Source: Thermoplasmata archaeon (GTDB lineage: Archaea > Thermoplasmatota > Thermoplasmata > Thermoplasmatales > Thermoplasmataceae). From it: a stretch of DNA of 14,016 nt. Both the position numbers and the translations under genes were made by a program. A model generated the notes under the pieces. It was not told the origin of the DNA. It did not search any database and worked only from the letters and a program-made list of their open reading frames with translations. Where the stretch lies: NCBI GenBank assembly GCA_021797295.1, contig JAKAAA010000020.1, forward strand, positions 1-14,016. The letters are read 5' to 3'. Shown here in pieces: positions 1 through 6,043 of this stretch (position 1 is the stretch's first letter; each line of letters begins with the position of its first letter).

Positions 1-76
1 GATCCCGAAGATTTTCCATTATTTCAGGCGCCATTCCAGCCCCGGCATATTTATTTACCAGTATGTGTATCCTCAT
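1..76 (-). CDS. Partial N-terminus of a putative lipid (diacylglycerol) or NAD kinase-like protein
   Basis: Only the first 25 codons lie in the window; the gene continues beyond base 1. The peptide begins MRIHILVNKYAGAGMAPE and stays open to the window edge. A short beta strand followed by VN-x-x-AG-x-G is the usual opening of the diacylglycerol-kinase/NAD-kinase superfamily (normally VNP.AG.G). The ATG is preceded at short distance by a G-rich GGGGGGT tract that can act as a Shine-Dalgarno site, and it lies inside the end of the upstream dehydrogenase gene (26-base overlap), so translation is probably coupled. The family call rests on a very short stretch; the existence of a third operon gene is firmer than its function. 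Confidence 0.5.
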   Translation of the reverse strand, partial: MRIHILVNKYAGAGMAPEIMENLRD

Positions 77-1406
77 GAGTACCCCCCATTTTTTTCCTTA
101 TGCCATCTTCCATAGATTTTCCGGAGTCAGTAGAATATATCCTGACTGCTAATCTTCTTCTAAGTATATCCTCGGATTTTACCGGGCATTCGTATTTAAT
201 GATATGATCAACATCATCGGATTCTCTTGAATAATCTATATAAGGCATATTTTTGATTTTCATTTTCTTTCCCAGCAATTTAGATACTATCTTCGCAGTT
301 TTTCTGGCACCCACACGGTAATCGGTAATTTTGCCACCAAGCACCGATATAAAATTTCCGTCTGCCCTTATGCTAAAATCCCGGGATATTTTGCCAGGAT
401 CATTTCCATATCCGAGGAGCACCCTGATTCCGGAAAAGGTAGCAGTAATCTTTTCAGAGGTAAAATCCGGAAATAAATCCTTTACACTATCAATAAGATA
501 CTCTATATCTTCCTTCTGTACCGAAAAATCTTCGGGATCTGTAACGAATACATCTGTTGTGCCCAGATATGCCACTTCTCCGGAGGGTATGATAAATAGC
601 TGCCTTCCATCTATAGGTGATTTGATTACCACCGCATTTTTTCTGTTCCATACTGTGAATGGAAATACAAGGTGTATGCCCTTGCTCAATCTAAAATTTT
701 TCTCTTCCGGCAATGCTGCAAGTTTTAATATGTTATTTCCCCAGGGACCTGCAGCATTTATCAGTATTTTTGATGAAATATTATAAAATTTACCTGATAG
801 AGTATCCTGAATTCTGACCCGGTACCTCTCATCTAATTTTTCTATGGAGGTTACCCCGGAATAGTTCAGGCAAATAGCACCATGCCTGTATGCCGATATG
901 ATATTGTATATTACCAGTTCAGAATCTACTGTGATTCCATCAATATATGAATAGAATCCACTTATTTCTCCGGGGTATTCACCATTATTGTGATGATGCC
1001 TTACTAGGGGATTTTTTCCAGACATAGCATTATAAATGCTTATGCCAATCCCCAGTTCCACAGGGCTCCACATTTTTGCCCCTGTTAAAATATGGAATTC
1101 CAGGGGCTTGACTATGTCTGTATGGTTTATTAGATAGTTTCTTTCATGCAGCAGCCTATATACCTCTACAAATCTTCCGGATTGAAGATACCGAAGCCCC
1201 CCGTGTACCAGTTTCGAGGAACCGGAACTGGTCCCGTTTGCGAAATCTCCCTTTTCAAGAAGTAATGTTGTTATCCCATTTTCAGCCAGAATATTTGCTA
1301 TTCCGGCACCTGTGATGCCGCCTCCGATTACTGTTACTTCAAAATCTTTTCTATCAAGATCATTGAGCGCTATTGTCCTTGTAGAAGATGAAAATTCACT
1401 GTCCAT
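51..1406 (-). CDS. glpD: FAD-dependent glycerol-3-phosphate dehydrogenase
   Basis: Predicted to oxidise sn-glycerol 3-phosphate to dihydroxyacetone phosphate, passing electrons through FAD to a membrane acceptor. From the start chosen here (451 residues) the Rossmann motif GGGITG is at 28-33, followed by the family signature DFANGTSSGSSKLVHGG and RYL to residue 74. HLVFP is near 245, TTDV near 283, and the C-terminal FAD-binding GGKITDYR at 357-364. A short C-terminal segment with ILRRRL matches the GlpD cap region, but the [2Fe-2S] domain of E. coli GlpA is absent, so GlpD fits better. The ATG at 1406 is preferred over the in-frame ATG at 1430 because GGGTGG lies just before it; with it the gene overlaps the upstream oxidase by 11 bases. 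The family is membrane-peripheral. An adjacent membrane anchor, if there is one, is outside the window. Confidence 0.9.
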   Translation of the reverse strand: MDSEFSSSTRTIALNDLDRKDFEVTVIGGGITGAGIANILAENGITTLLLEKGDFANGTSSGSSKLVHGGLRYLQSGRFVEVYRLLHERNYLINHTDIVKPLEFHILTGAKMWSPVELGIGISIYNAMSGKNPLVRHHHNNGEYPGEISGFYSYIDGITVDSELVIYNIISAYRHGAICLNYSGVTSIEKLDERYRVRIQDTLSGKFYNISSKILINAAGPWGNNILKLAALPEEKNFRLSKGIHLVFPFTVWNRKNAVVIKSPIDGRQLFIIPSGEVAYLGTTDVFVTDPEDFSVQKEDIEYLIDSVKDLFPDFTSEKITATFSGIRVLLGYGNDPGKISRDFSIRADGNFISVLGGKITDYRVGARKTAKIVSKLLGKKMKIKNMPYIDYSRESDDVDHIIKYECPVKSEDILRRRLAVRIYSTDSGKSMEDGIRKKMGGTHEDTHTGK

Positions 1407-2784
1407 CCTGCCACCCTGTAAATAATTCATCGTTCAGCATATTCTGCATTTTTAGCTTTTCCGGATTTTTATATATGCTGAAGAGTGTTCCTGATCCGTG
1501 ATGATCGGTGATTGCACCCCCGTTCTTTAAAATGCTATTCATGATAGTTTTCCTGACGAATAAAAGGTCTTCCAGAGAATTCTCAGACCTGATTATATAT
1601 GTAAAATATATACACGCACCGGTGTGGTAAATATGTGAAATATGTGCCATTATGATGCCCGTGAAACCCTTTTCCCTTTCAGCAGCCCTGAAAGACTCCA
1701 CAGTGTTATTATAAAGTTCTGTAATTTTATCCCACTGACAGGATGTTTCAAGAGTGTCCGGTATATATCCATGTTTCCAGAGTATATTGGCAAGTGCCGG
1801 TCTGCTGTATCGATCCCTTGCCCACATCTTTGCAGGATAAGCCGTGGTAGGTATCCCTCCGATCAATTTTTCTTTAAATTGGTAATCGTTGTTTACCATA
1901 ATCATCATAGCCCCATTTTTTACGCCGCGAAGACCAAGATAATCCATAAATATTTTTTTCATTCCAGTATTTTTTCCAGACATCAAGGCTATCATGGTTT
2001 CTGTTTCATTTGAAAGTCTAAGTACCGTAGGATATCTTTTCATATTTTTTATAGCCTCTATGCCTTCCTCAAAGGTTTTAAAAGAATAAGAGGAGAAGTA
2101 TTTTTTATCAGGAAGTTTGAAGCCTTTGATAGTTGCACCGAGAATTATGCCATATTTTCCCTCGCTTCCGGTTACAGCCGTTTTCACCTGTAAGCCTGCT
2201 GCCTCTCTGGGGACTTTATTATCGGATATTTCGCCCTTAGAAGTAAGAACTTTAACGGATATTACTGAATTTTCTATGCCTCCATACTGATTAGATTCCT
2301 GGCCATTTTCCATTGTCGCTATCCATCCTCCAAAAGTTGAATAATTGAAAGATTCTGGAAAGTTCCCACATGTCAGTCCGTGAGCGTTCGCTACTTTCTC
2401 AAGTTCAGGTCCTGTTATGCCTGAACCGGCACTTATGATATTACCGGTAATAGAAATATTATTTAATTTTGAAGTGTTTATTGCTATTACTCCCTTTCCC
2501 GGTTTAATTCTGAAACAGCCGGAAACATTTGTTCCGCCACCGTATATTAATGCTTTTTTGCCAGAATTTAAAATGCCATTAATTATTGCATTTATATTGC
2601 TGTTATCAGGAAAAACAACTCCATCCACAATTGGTATGTGTAAACCAATCCTTGATTCTAATATTTCAACAGATGATTTGCCGATTGAATGCATATACCG
2701 TGTTGCAAGATCACTTTTAAATGACTCTTCAGGAAAATATTTGGCAAGTTCTTCGGTATTTTCTTCTTCTTTGTAACTATTCAT
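1396..2784 (-). CDS. FAD-linked oxidase, alkyldihydroxyacetonephosphate synthase (AGPS)-like
   Basis: PCMH-type (FAD_binding_4) flavoprotein of 462 residues. The FAD diphosphate loop YGGGTNVSG is at 81-89, then AGSGITGPELE (119-129), STFGGWIAT (to 157) and TGSEGKYG (205-212). The C-terminal half carries features typical of AGPS rather than of glycolate oxidase GlcD: ARD near 322, TLETSCQWDK (344-353), TGACIYFTY (388-396) and the paired histidines of DHHGSG (427-432). AGPS swaps the acyl chain of acyl-DHAP for an alkyl ether. Whether this protein does that is inference; a lactate/glycolate-type oxidase is the alternative. The protein stops about 30 residues after the histidines and lacks the usual closing DP..I..PG-type tail. 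The ORF is open up to 2964, but ATG 2784 is chosen because GGAGAAGG precedes it and a TATA box lies inside the 5' extension. First gene of the operon. Confidence 0.82.
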   Translation of the reverse strand: MNSYKEEENTEELAKYFPEESFKSDLATRYMHSIGKSSVEILESRIGLHIPIVDGVVFPDNSNINAIINGILNSGKKALIYGGGTNVSGCFRIKPGKGVIAINTSKLNNISITGNIISAGSGITGPELEKVANAHGLTCGNFPESFNYSTFGGWIATMENGQESNQYGGIENSVISVKVLTSKGEISDNKVPREAAGLQVKTAVTGSEGKYGIILGATIKGFKLPDKKYFSSYSFKTFEEGIEAIKNMKRYPTVLRLSNETETMIALMSGKNTGMKKIFMDYLGLRGVKNGAMMIMVNNDYQFKEKLIGGIPTTAYPAKMWARDRYSRPALANILWKHGYIPDTLETSCQWDKITELYNNTVESFRAAEREKGFTGIIMAHISHIYHTGACIYFTYIIRSENSLEDLLFVRKTIMNSILKNGGAITDHHGSGTLFSIYKNPEKLKMQNMLNDELFTGWQDGQ

Positions 2785-2834
2785 ATTTCCTTCTCCATCC
2801 CATACAATTTCACTATGGATCGAAAAGAGTTTTT

Positions 2835-2842
2835 CTATAAAA
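2835..2842 (-). promoter_or_regulatory. TATA box of the oxidase/G3P dehydrogenase operon
   Basis: TTTTATAG on the minus strand, about 55 bases before ATG 2784. Transcription would begin near 2812 and leave a leader of roughly 25-30 bases that carries the GGAG site. Its position inside the open 5' extension argues against the upstream ATG at 2964. Confidence 0.5.
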
Positions 2843-3040
2843 TTAAATTCTTCTGTAAAATCCCTATCTATATTTGCCCCATAAAGAACGGATACTGACA
2901 CAGAATACGAATATGAACGTATACTTAAAATTATGTAATAATACAAGAAATAGTGAAAAACCATATTTGGGCTCAGTTATATGACAATATTCTGTGATAA
3001 TCTGGGGCGCTTGTTAGTATATTTGAGCTTCGAGGCAGTT

Positions 3041-3129
3041 ATTTAGAATAGTCACCACTCAACTCGATTTCATACTTCATTAATAGTTAATAAGGTGAAT
3101 AGGAGTTCTTCGAGCCTACAATTCTAAAT
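3041..3129. repeat. Inverted repeat ATTTAGAAT/ATTCTAAAT with internal repeats, 5' of the transposase relic
   Basis: The stretch 2965-3156 has no gene. It contains ATTTAGAAT at 3041-3049 and its exact complement at 3121-3129, 71 bases apart. A 7-base direct repeat CTTCGAG occurs at 3028-3034 and 3108-3114. The region lies directly before the IS110-like relic, where non-coding element DNA would be expected. It may be decayed element end sequence; no intact structure can be claimed. Confidence 0.35.
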
Positions 3130-3136
3130 CTCACAG

Positions 3137-3154
3137 AATCACCTAGAGGTGATT
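3137..3154 (+). promoter_or_regulatory. Palindrome AATCACCT-AG-AGGTGATT containing the relic's Shine-Dalgarno site
   Basis: Two perfect 8-base arms flank a 2-base centre. The right arm contains GAGGTGATT, a strong archaeal Shine-Dalgarno sequence, about 5-10 bases before the presumed original start of the transposase relic (ATTG at about 3157, probably once ATG). As RNA the palindrome would hide the ribosome binding site. Confidence 0.45.
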
Positions 3155-3156
3155 AA

Positions 3157-3525
3157 ATTGTAATCCATTTGGTTCTACGTAAATTCCGTATATGGTACTG
3201 CAATAGAGGATAATGGAGATATTATAGTACGAATGAAATAATATGGAGATGGTCGGTGGGTTGTTATCTTTATATAAGGATCATGATGCTGTAATAGATT
3301 CTTCAACTTCTGGTAAATATCTTAGTAAGGAACTGTCAATGCTTGGTTATATCGTTAACTTGATAAGTCCTGCAAAAGTTCCGAGGGATATCAATCAATT
3401 ATACGAAAACAGACAGAAAGAATTCTTTTAACTTGCTGATGAATTAAGGAAGTGTGGGTTAAAGGAAATATATTATTTCAAATAAGATTGATAATATAAG
3501 ATCACTGGTAAGATATAGGCTATCC
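3157..3525 (+). pseudogene. IS110-family-like transposase, 5' fragment with frameshifts and a stop
   Basis: Three reading-frame pieces join into a decayed N-terminal DEDD domain. (1) About 3180-3235 encodes GTAIEDNGDIIVRMK. (2) 3237-3485 encodes NNMEMVGGLLSLYKDHDAV, then IDSSTSGKYLSKELSMLGY, NLISPAKVPRDINQLY, an in-frame TAA at 3429-3431, then LADELRKCGLKEIYYFK. (3) 3487-3525 encodes IDNIRSLVRYRLS. The order 'ESSTSGK - NP.K - D(S)..LA..LR - IR.L.RYR' is that of IS110 transposases. The KTDK.DS segment that normally precedes LADELR is degraded to ENRQKEFF. Homology stops near 3525, so the C-terminal catalytic-serine half is missing. The 62-codon ORF at 3243-3431 is a piece of this relic and not a gene of its own. 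The family call is from motif memory. Confidence 0.68.
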
Positions 3526-3699
3526 ATTTATCCGGTAATTGCTCTCTTCTAACAGTTCCCTCCATCTGCTTAATATGCTGTAATCAAAGAAATTATCCAT
3601 TGCCGGGTTATAACTTTCTGAATAATCCTTTCTATAATTGTAGTACCTATATCTTATTATATTCCTATTTAATCCAAAAGTCATTGCTTTTGGCGCCAT
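3520..3699 (-). CDS. Hypothetical 59-residue tyrosine-rich protein (doubtful)
   Basis: An ORF of 59 codons from ATG 3699 to TAG at 3520-3522. It begins MAPKAMTFGLNRNII and is rich in Tyr, Arg and Asn, with RYRYYNYRKDYSESYNPAMD in the middle and the amphipathic end SRWRELLEESNYRING. No family is recognised and no clear Shine-Dalgarno site or well-placed TATA box precedes it. It lies just past the break-point of the transposase relic and overlaps its last 6 bases, so it may itself be the end of a truncated gene. The composition looks more like coding than random sequence, but this is weak evidence. Confidence 0.3.
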   Translation of the reverse strand: MAPKAMTFGLNRNIIRYRYYNYRKDYSESYNPAMDNFFDYSILSRWRELLEESNYRING

Positions 3700-3792
3700 A
3701 AAAAATTAATCAATCCATGGAATTTACAATGAATTGAAATTTCTGGCAGAATGAATTATCCAACATACCTTACTTATTATATAGTAATTATT

Positions 3793-3800
3793 AAATATAA
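3793..3800 (+). promoter_or_regulatory. TATA box for the Met-rich membrane protein
   Basis: AAATATAA-type element centred about 24 bases before the ATG at 3819. This spacing puts the transcription start at or next to the start codon, predicting a leaderless message. Confidence 0.5.
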
Positions 3801-3818
3801 AAGCCTAATATCATTTTA

Positions 3819-4262
3819 ATGATGATGAAAAAAATGATGATGCATAATATTAATAATAAAAGTATTACACGGGCCATTTTTATGATGATTGCCGTGCTTG
3901 TATTACAGTTCTTTCTTGGTATGTATGTTAATTTATTTGTTTCATTTAATGTAATAAATTCGCTATCCATGATTGTATTCAATATACCGATGATAATAAT
4001 GATTCATATGATGGTGGGATTCCTTATTTTAGGATTGTCTATTTTCATATTCATGTCATCTGTAATGAAACATGATAATATGCTATCAGTTATGACCTTT
4101 ATATCGATTATATTGGTTATAGTTGCTGGTATTTCAGGTATTGAATTTTTATTTTCAGAAAATAATATATTTTCATATAGTATGTCCATATCCTTTATTA
4201 CCCTATTTTTGATACAGTTTATATATTTATATAAAATACTTACAATAGAAAATAAACAATAA
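3819..4262 (+). CDS. Methionine-rich four-helix membrane protein of unknown function
   Basis: A protein of 147 residues with four predicted membrane segments at about 19-42, 58-80, 88-110 and 118-138 and almost no soluble domain. Methionine makes up 19 of 147 residues, including an MMMKKMMMH start. Helix 2 carries a histidine (H63, in MIHMMVGF) and helix 1 ends in FLGMYVNLF. A histidine early in a membrane helix could bind haem or a metal, but no family is recognised and this is speculation. ATGs at 3819, 3822 and 3825 are tandem; the first is used because it best fits the TATA spacing. No Shine-Dalgarno site is seen. The gene stands alone, between the transposase relic and the convergent tRNA unit. 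It is probably chromosomal and expressed. Confidence 0.75.
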   Translation: MMMKKMMMHNINNKSITRAIFMMIAVLVLQFFLGMYVNLFVSFNVINSLSMIVFNIPMIIMIHMMVGFLILGLSIFIFMSSVMKHDNMLSVMTFISIILVIVAGISGIEFLFSENNIFSYSMSISFITLFLIQFIYLYKILTIENKQ

Positions 4263-4410
4263 AAACTATTTTTACAATTAAAAATTTAATACAATATTTT
4301 TAGAACCCTGATCAGTAAATTCGCACTTTAGCATATAAAGGAAAGGAAAAAATGATAAATTATGAGGTTTGTTTCATATAGTTAATATTTTGTCTTTTAT
4401 AGGATTATAG

Positions 4411-4416
4411 AAAAAA
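4411..4416 (-). terminator. Oligo-T terminator downstream of tRNA-Arg
   Basis: A run of six T on the minus strand (CCTATTTTTTC) about 18 bases past the tRNA 3' end, typical of archaeal factor-independent termination. It would end the adenosine-specific kinase/tRNA transcript. Confidence 0.45.
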
Positions 4417-4433
4417 TAGGACGCAATAGAGAT

Positions 4434-4506
4434 TGAGCCCGCCGGGATTCGAACCCGGATTATAGGCTCCGGAGGCCTATATGATAATCCGTTACACCAC
4501 GGGCCC
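4434..4506 (-). tRNA. tRNA-Arg (anticodon CCG)
   Basis: A 73-base cloverleaf. The acceptor stem is GGGCCCG/CGGGCTC with one G-T pair. The D arm is GTG/CAT around TAACGGATTAT. The anticodon stem TAGGC/GCCTA holds loop CTCCGGA with anticodon CCG, reading CGG arginine codons. The T arm is CCGGG-TTCGAAT-CCCGG, and the discriminator base is A73. No intron is present and CCA is not encoded. The 5' G is the very next base after the TGA of the kinase gene. No TATA box at the right distance was found inside the kinase gene (a TTATAAATC about 10 bases upstream is too close), so cotranscription and RNase P processing are likely. Confidence 0.96.
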
Positions 4507-4989
4507 TCAGGATTTATAACCGATATCCCTCAGAAACTTTCTGCGTTTATTCTTGTCTGCGTCAGATTCTATACCCACAGGAGAATATCCATCCGCAACC
4601 CCGATTATTGCATTAGTTTTCTCTGTTTTTGCTATTATCACTTTCAGAGGATTTGCAGTTGCTGCATATATGGTTCCTATTTCCTGGCTCATCTTCAATT
4701 GAGGTAATATGCTGATGGGAAATGCATTTTTAAGCATTATTATAAACGTATGGCCGGCAGATATATTTTTAATGTTATTTATTCCAGCATCTATTAATTC
4801 CCGGTTATTGCCCTCAAATCTTATCAGTTTGTCTCCGGATGCCTCTGAAAAGACGACTGCATATTCACAGTTAGGTATTACGGTTTTTATGATTTCGTTG
4901 AGGTCCTCAACAGTCTTTATGAAATGGGAATACCCAATTATTACATTAACACCCTCGGGACTTTCTATCTCAACCTCAGAAATATCCAT
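4507..4989 (-). CDS. Adenosine-specific kinase (DUF355 family)
   Basis: A protein of 160 residues, the normal full length for this small archaeal/bacterial family (Pfam Adenosine_kin). Conserved blocks in order are VNVIIGYSHFIKTVEDL (14-30), VFSEASG (46-52), LIRFEGNN (55-62), SAGHTFII (77-84), FPISIL (90-95), IYAATANP (107-114), GVADGYSP (130-137) and RRKFLRDIGYK (149-159). The family is named for adenosine binding and phosphorylation in one archaeal member; its cellular role is poorly settled, so nucleoside salvage is a tentative assignment. The ATG is placed about 25 bases after a TATA-like element, indicating a leaderless message. Its TGA immediately precedes tRNA-Arg. Confidence 0.9.
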   Translation of the reverse strand: MDISEVEIESPEGVNVIIGYSHFIKTVEDLNEIIKTVIPNCEYAVVFSEASGDKLIRFEGNNRELIDAGINNIKNISAGHTFIIMLKNAFPISILPQLKMSQEIGTIYAATANPLKVIIAKTEKTNAIIGVADGYSPVGIESDADKNKRRKFLRDIGYKS

Positions 4990-5010
4990 AGTTCATTATT
5001 AAACAAAGAG

Positions 5011-5020
5011 ATATTAATTT
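5011..5020 (-). promoter_or_regulatory. TATA box for the adenosine-specific kinase/tRNA-Arg unit
   Basis: AAATTAATAT on the minus strand, centred about 26 bases before ATG 4989. This places the transcription start at the start codon (leaderless). Confidence 0.45.
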
Positions 5021-5038
5021 AATGCAAATATTCACGAC

Positions 5039-5323
5039 TTATTGTCTCATGAACCGGAACAGCATAATTATGGCAGCTATGCCCAGTATACTTATAACCA
5101 TTAATGGAATAGCTACAGTGGCACCAAGAAACCTGGAAAAATAATAATAAATATAGACGGTTATAGCACTCTGGACAGAAAAAATTGATGTAAAAGTTAT
5201 AACCTGAAGGTATAGTTTTGCACGGTATTTTCTGTAATATATGGAATATGTTGCTGCCAGGACAATAAGGGCAATCAGCTCGAATATAGCAATTATTATA
5301 TCAGATATCCAGAATATTTCCAT
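5039..5323 (-). CDS. Small three-helix membrane protein of unknown function
   Basis: A protein of 94 residues with three hydrophobic segments (about 5-28, 35-62 and 67-91) linked by a short basic loop YRKYRAKLY. There is no signal peptidase site and no enzymatic motif. Size, topology and the nearby winged-helix gene resemble archaeal small membrane proteins often coded beside ArsR-like regulators (such as the DUF7521 type). That assignment is from general recollection and not from a decisive motif. It follows the exported NTF2-like gene on the same strand with a 50-base gap holding an AT palindrome, so it could be cotranscribed or have its own promoter. Confidence 0.7.
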   Translation of the reverse strand: MEIFWISDIIIAIFELIALIVLAATYSIYYRKYRAKLYLQVITFTSIFSVQSAITVYIYYYFSRFLGATVAIPLMVISILGIAAIIMLFRFMRQ

Positions 5324-5351
5324 ATTTTATCACAGTATACAAATTAAGAAT

Positions 5352-5373
5352 AAAAATATATTAATATATTTTT
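5352..5373. repeat. 22-base perfect AT palindrome
   Basis: Self-complementary sequence of arms AAAAATATATT and AATATATTTTT, starting directly after the TAA of the exported protein gene. Its T-rich ends could terminate the upstream transcript, and it also sits about 30-50 bases before the next start codon, where a regulator could bind. Confidence 0.6.
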
Positions 5374-5937
5374 TTATTCCAGACTAGAAAGCTTACCTGA
5401 TCCAGTTATTTTGAATGTTTCATTTATTATTTCGTAATTAACATTGTTACTTGATGTATGATCCATATTATAGTACACAAGAGTGTATGTAGTGTTGATA
5501 TACTCAAATGCATGTGTGGATGAACTCTGAACAACAAACTGCGTGAAATTTGCGGTAACCGTTGCCGTATTTCCATTTATTGTGACTATGGGATTGCTGG
5601 TAGTTCCTGTAGATGCATAGAACCATACTGCCTGCCATGCCGTAAAGAACTTACCCCAGGTAGTGTTGATTGCTGAAGTTCCGTGATATGTTCCATTGAG
5701 TGGTCCACCTACCCAGTTCAATGTTGCATTTCCCGCATATTCTTTCATGATCAGTGAAGAATTCTCTATTGCTATTTGATTCCAGTGTTCCGTTGCAAGT
5801 TCGGTAGCATCATTTACTTCTAATTGTTTCTTCTCTTTAGCTATAGCAGAGCTGTCCAAATAGTACACACCTATAAATGCACCTGCGAAGATTATTGTCA
5901 GTGCAATAAATACTGCTGATATTACTTTCCAATTCAT
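5374..5937 (-). CDS. Membrane-anchored extracytoplasmic NTF2-like protein, glycosylation-site rich
   Basis: A protein of 187 residues. An N-terminal membrane segment (about 5-26) after NWK serves as a signal anchor and no cleavage motif is evident, so the rest should face outside. The outer part looks like an NTF2/SnoaL-like alpha+beta fold: helix ATELATEHWNQIAIEN, then WVGGPLNGTYHGTSAINTTWGKFF, then alternating beta strands. This fold is used as a ligand-binding scaffold; no catalytic residues are assigned. Seven N-x-S/T sequons (N59, N70, N81, N91, N130, N148, N172) suggest heavy N-glycosylation, as expected for surface proteins of acidophilic archaea. A TATA-like element GGTTATATCC lies about 28-37 bases before the ATG. 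It lies between a small membrane protein gene and a winged-helix regulator gene, which may form a functional set. Confidence 0.75.
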   Translation of the reverse strand: MNWKVISAVFIALTIIFAGAFIGVYYLDSSAIAKEKKQLEVNDATELATEHWNQIAIENSSLIMKEYAGNATLNWVGGPLNGTYHGTSAINTTWGKFFTAWQAVWFYASTGTTSNPIVTINGNTATVTANFTQFVVQSSSTHAFEYINTTYTLVYYNMDHTSSNNVNYEIINETFKITGSGKLSSLE

Positions 5938-5964
5938 TTTAATCTATTGTGAATTAACTAGCAA

Positions 5965-5974
5965 GGATATAACC
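5965..5974 (-). promoter_or_regulatory. TATA box for the exported NTF2-like protein
   Basis: GGTTATATCC on the minus strand, centred about 32 bases before ATG 5937. This predicts a very short leader. Confidence 0.45.
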
Positions 5975-6043
5975 ATATTTCAATATTATATACAATTCAT
6001 ATACAAATTAATTGTAAAATGAAATAAACAACCATAAAAATTA

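Noticed and set aside
331..2776. Plus-strand ORFs of 119-151 codons at 331-786, 1642-2013 and 2417-2776
   Set aside because: They are antisense to the clearly conserved dehydrogenase and oxidase genes and show no family motifs, so they are shadows.
2785..2964. In-frame 60-codon upstream extension of the AGPS-like gene
   Set aside because: The extension is Tyr/Ser-rich low-complexity sequence, contains the likely TATA box, and a good GGAG-type site precedes ATG 2784 instead.
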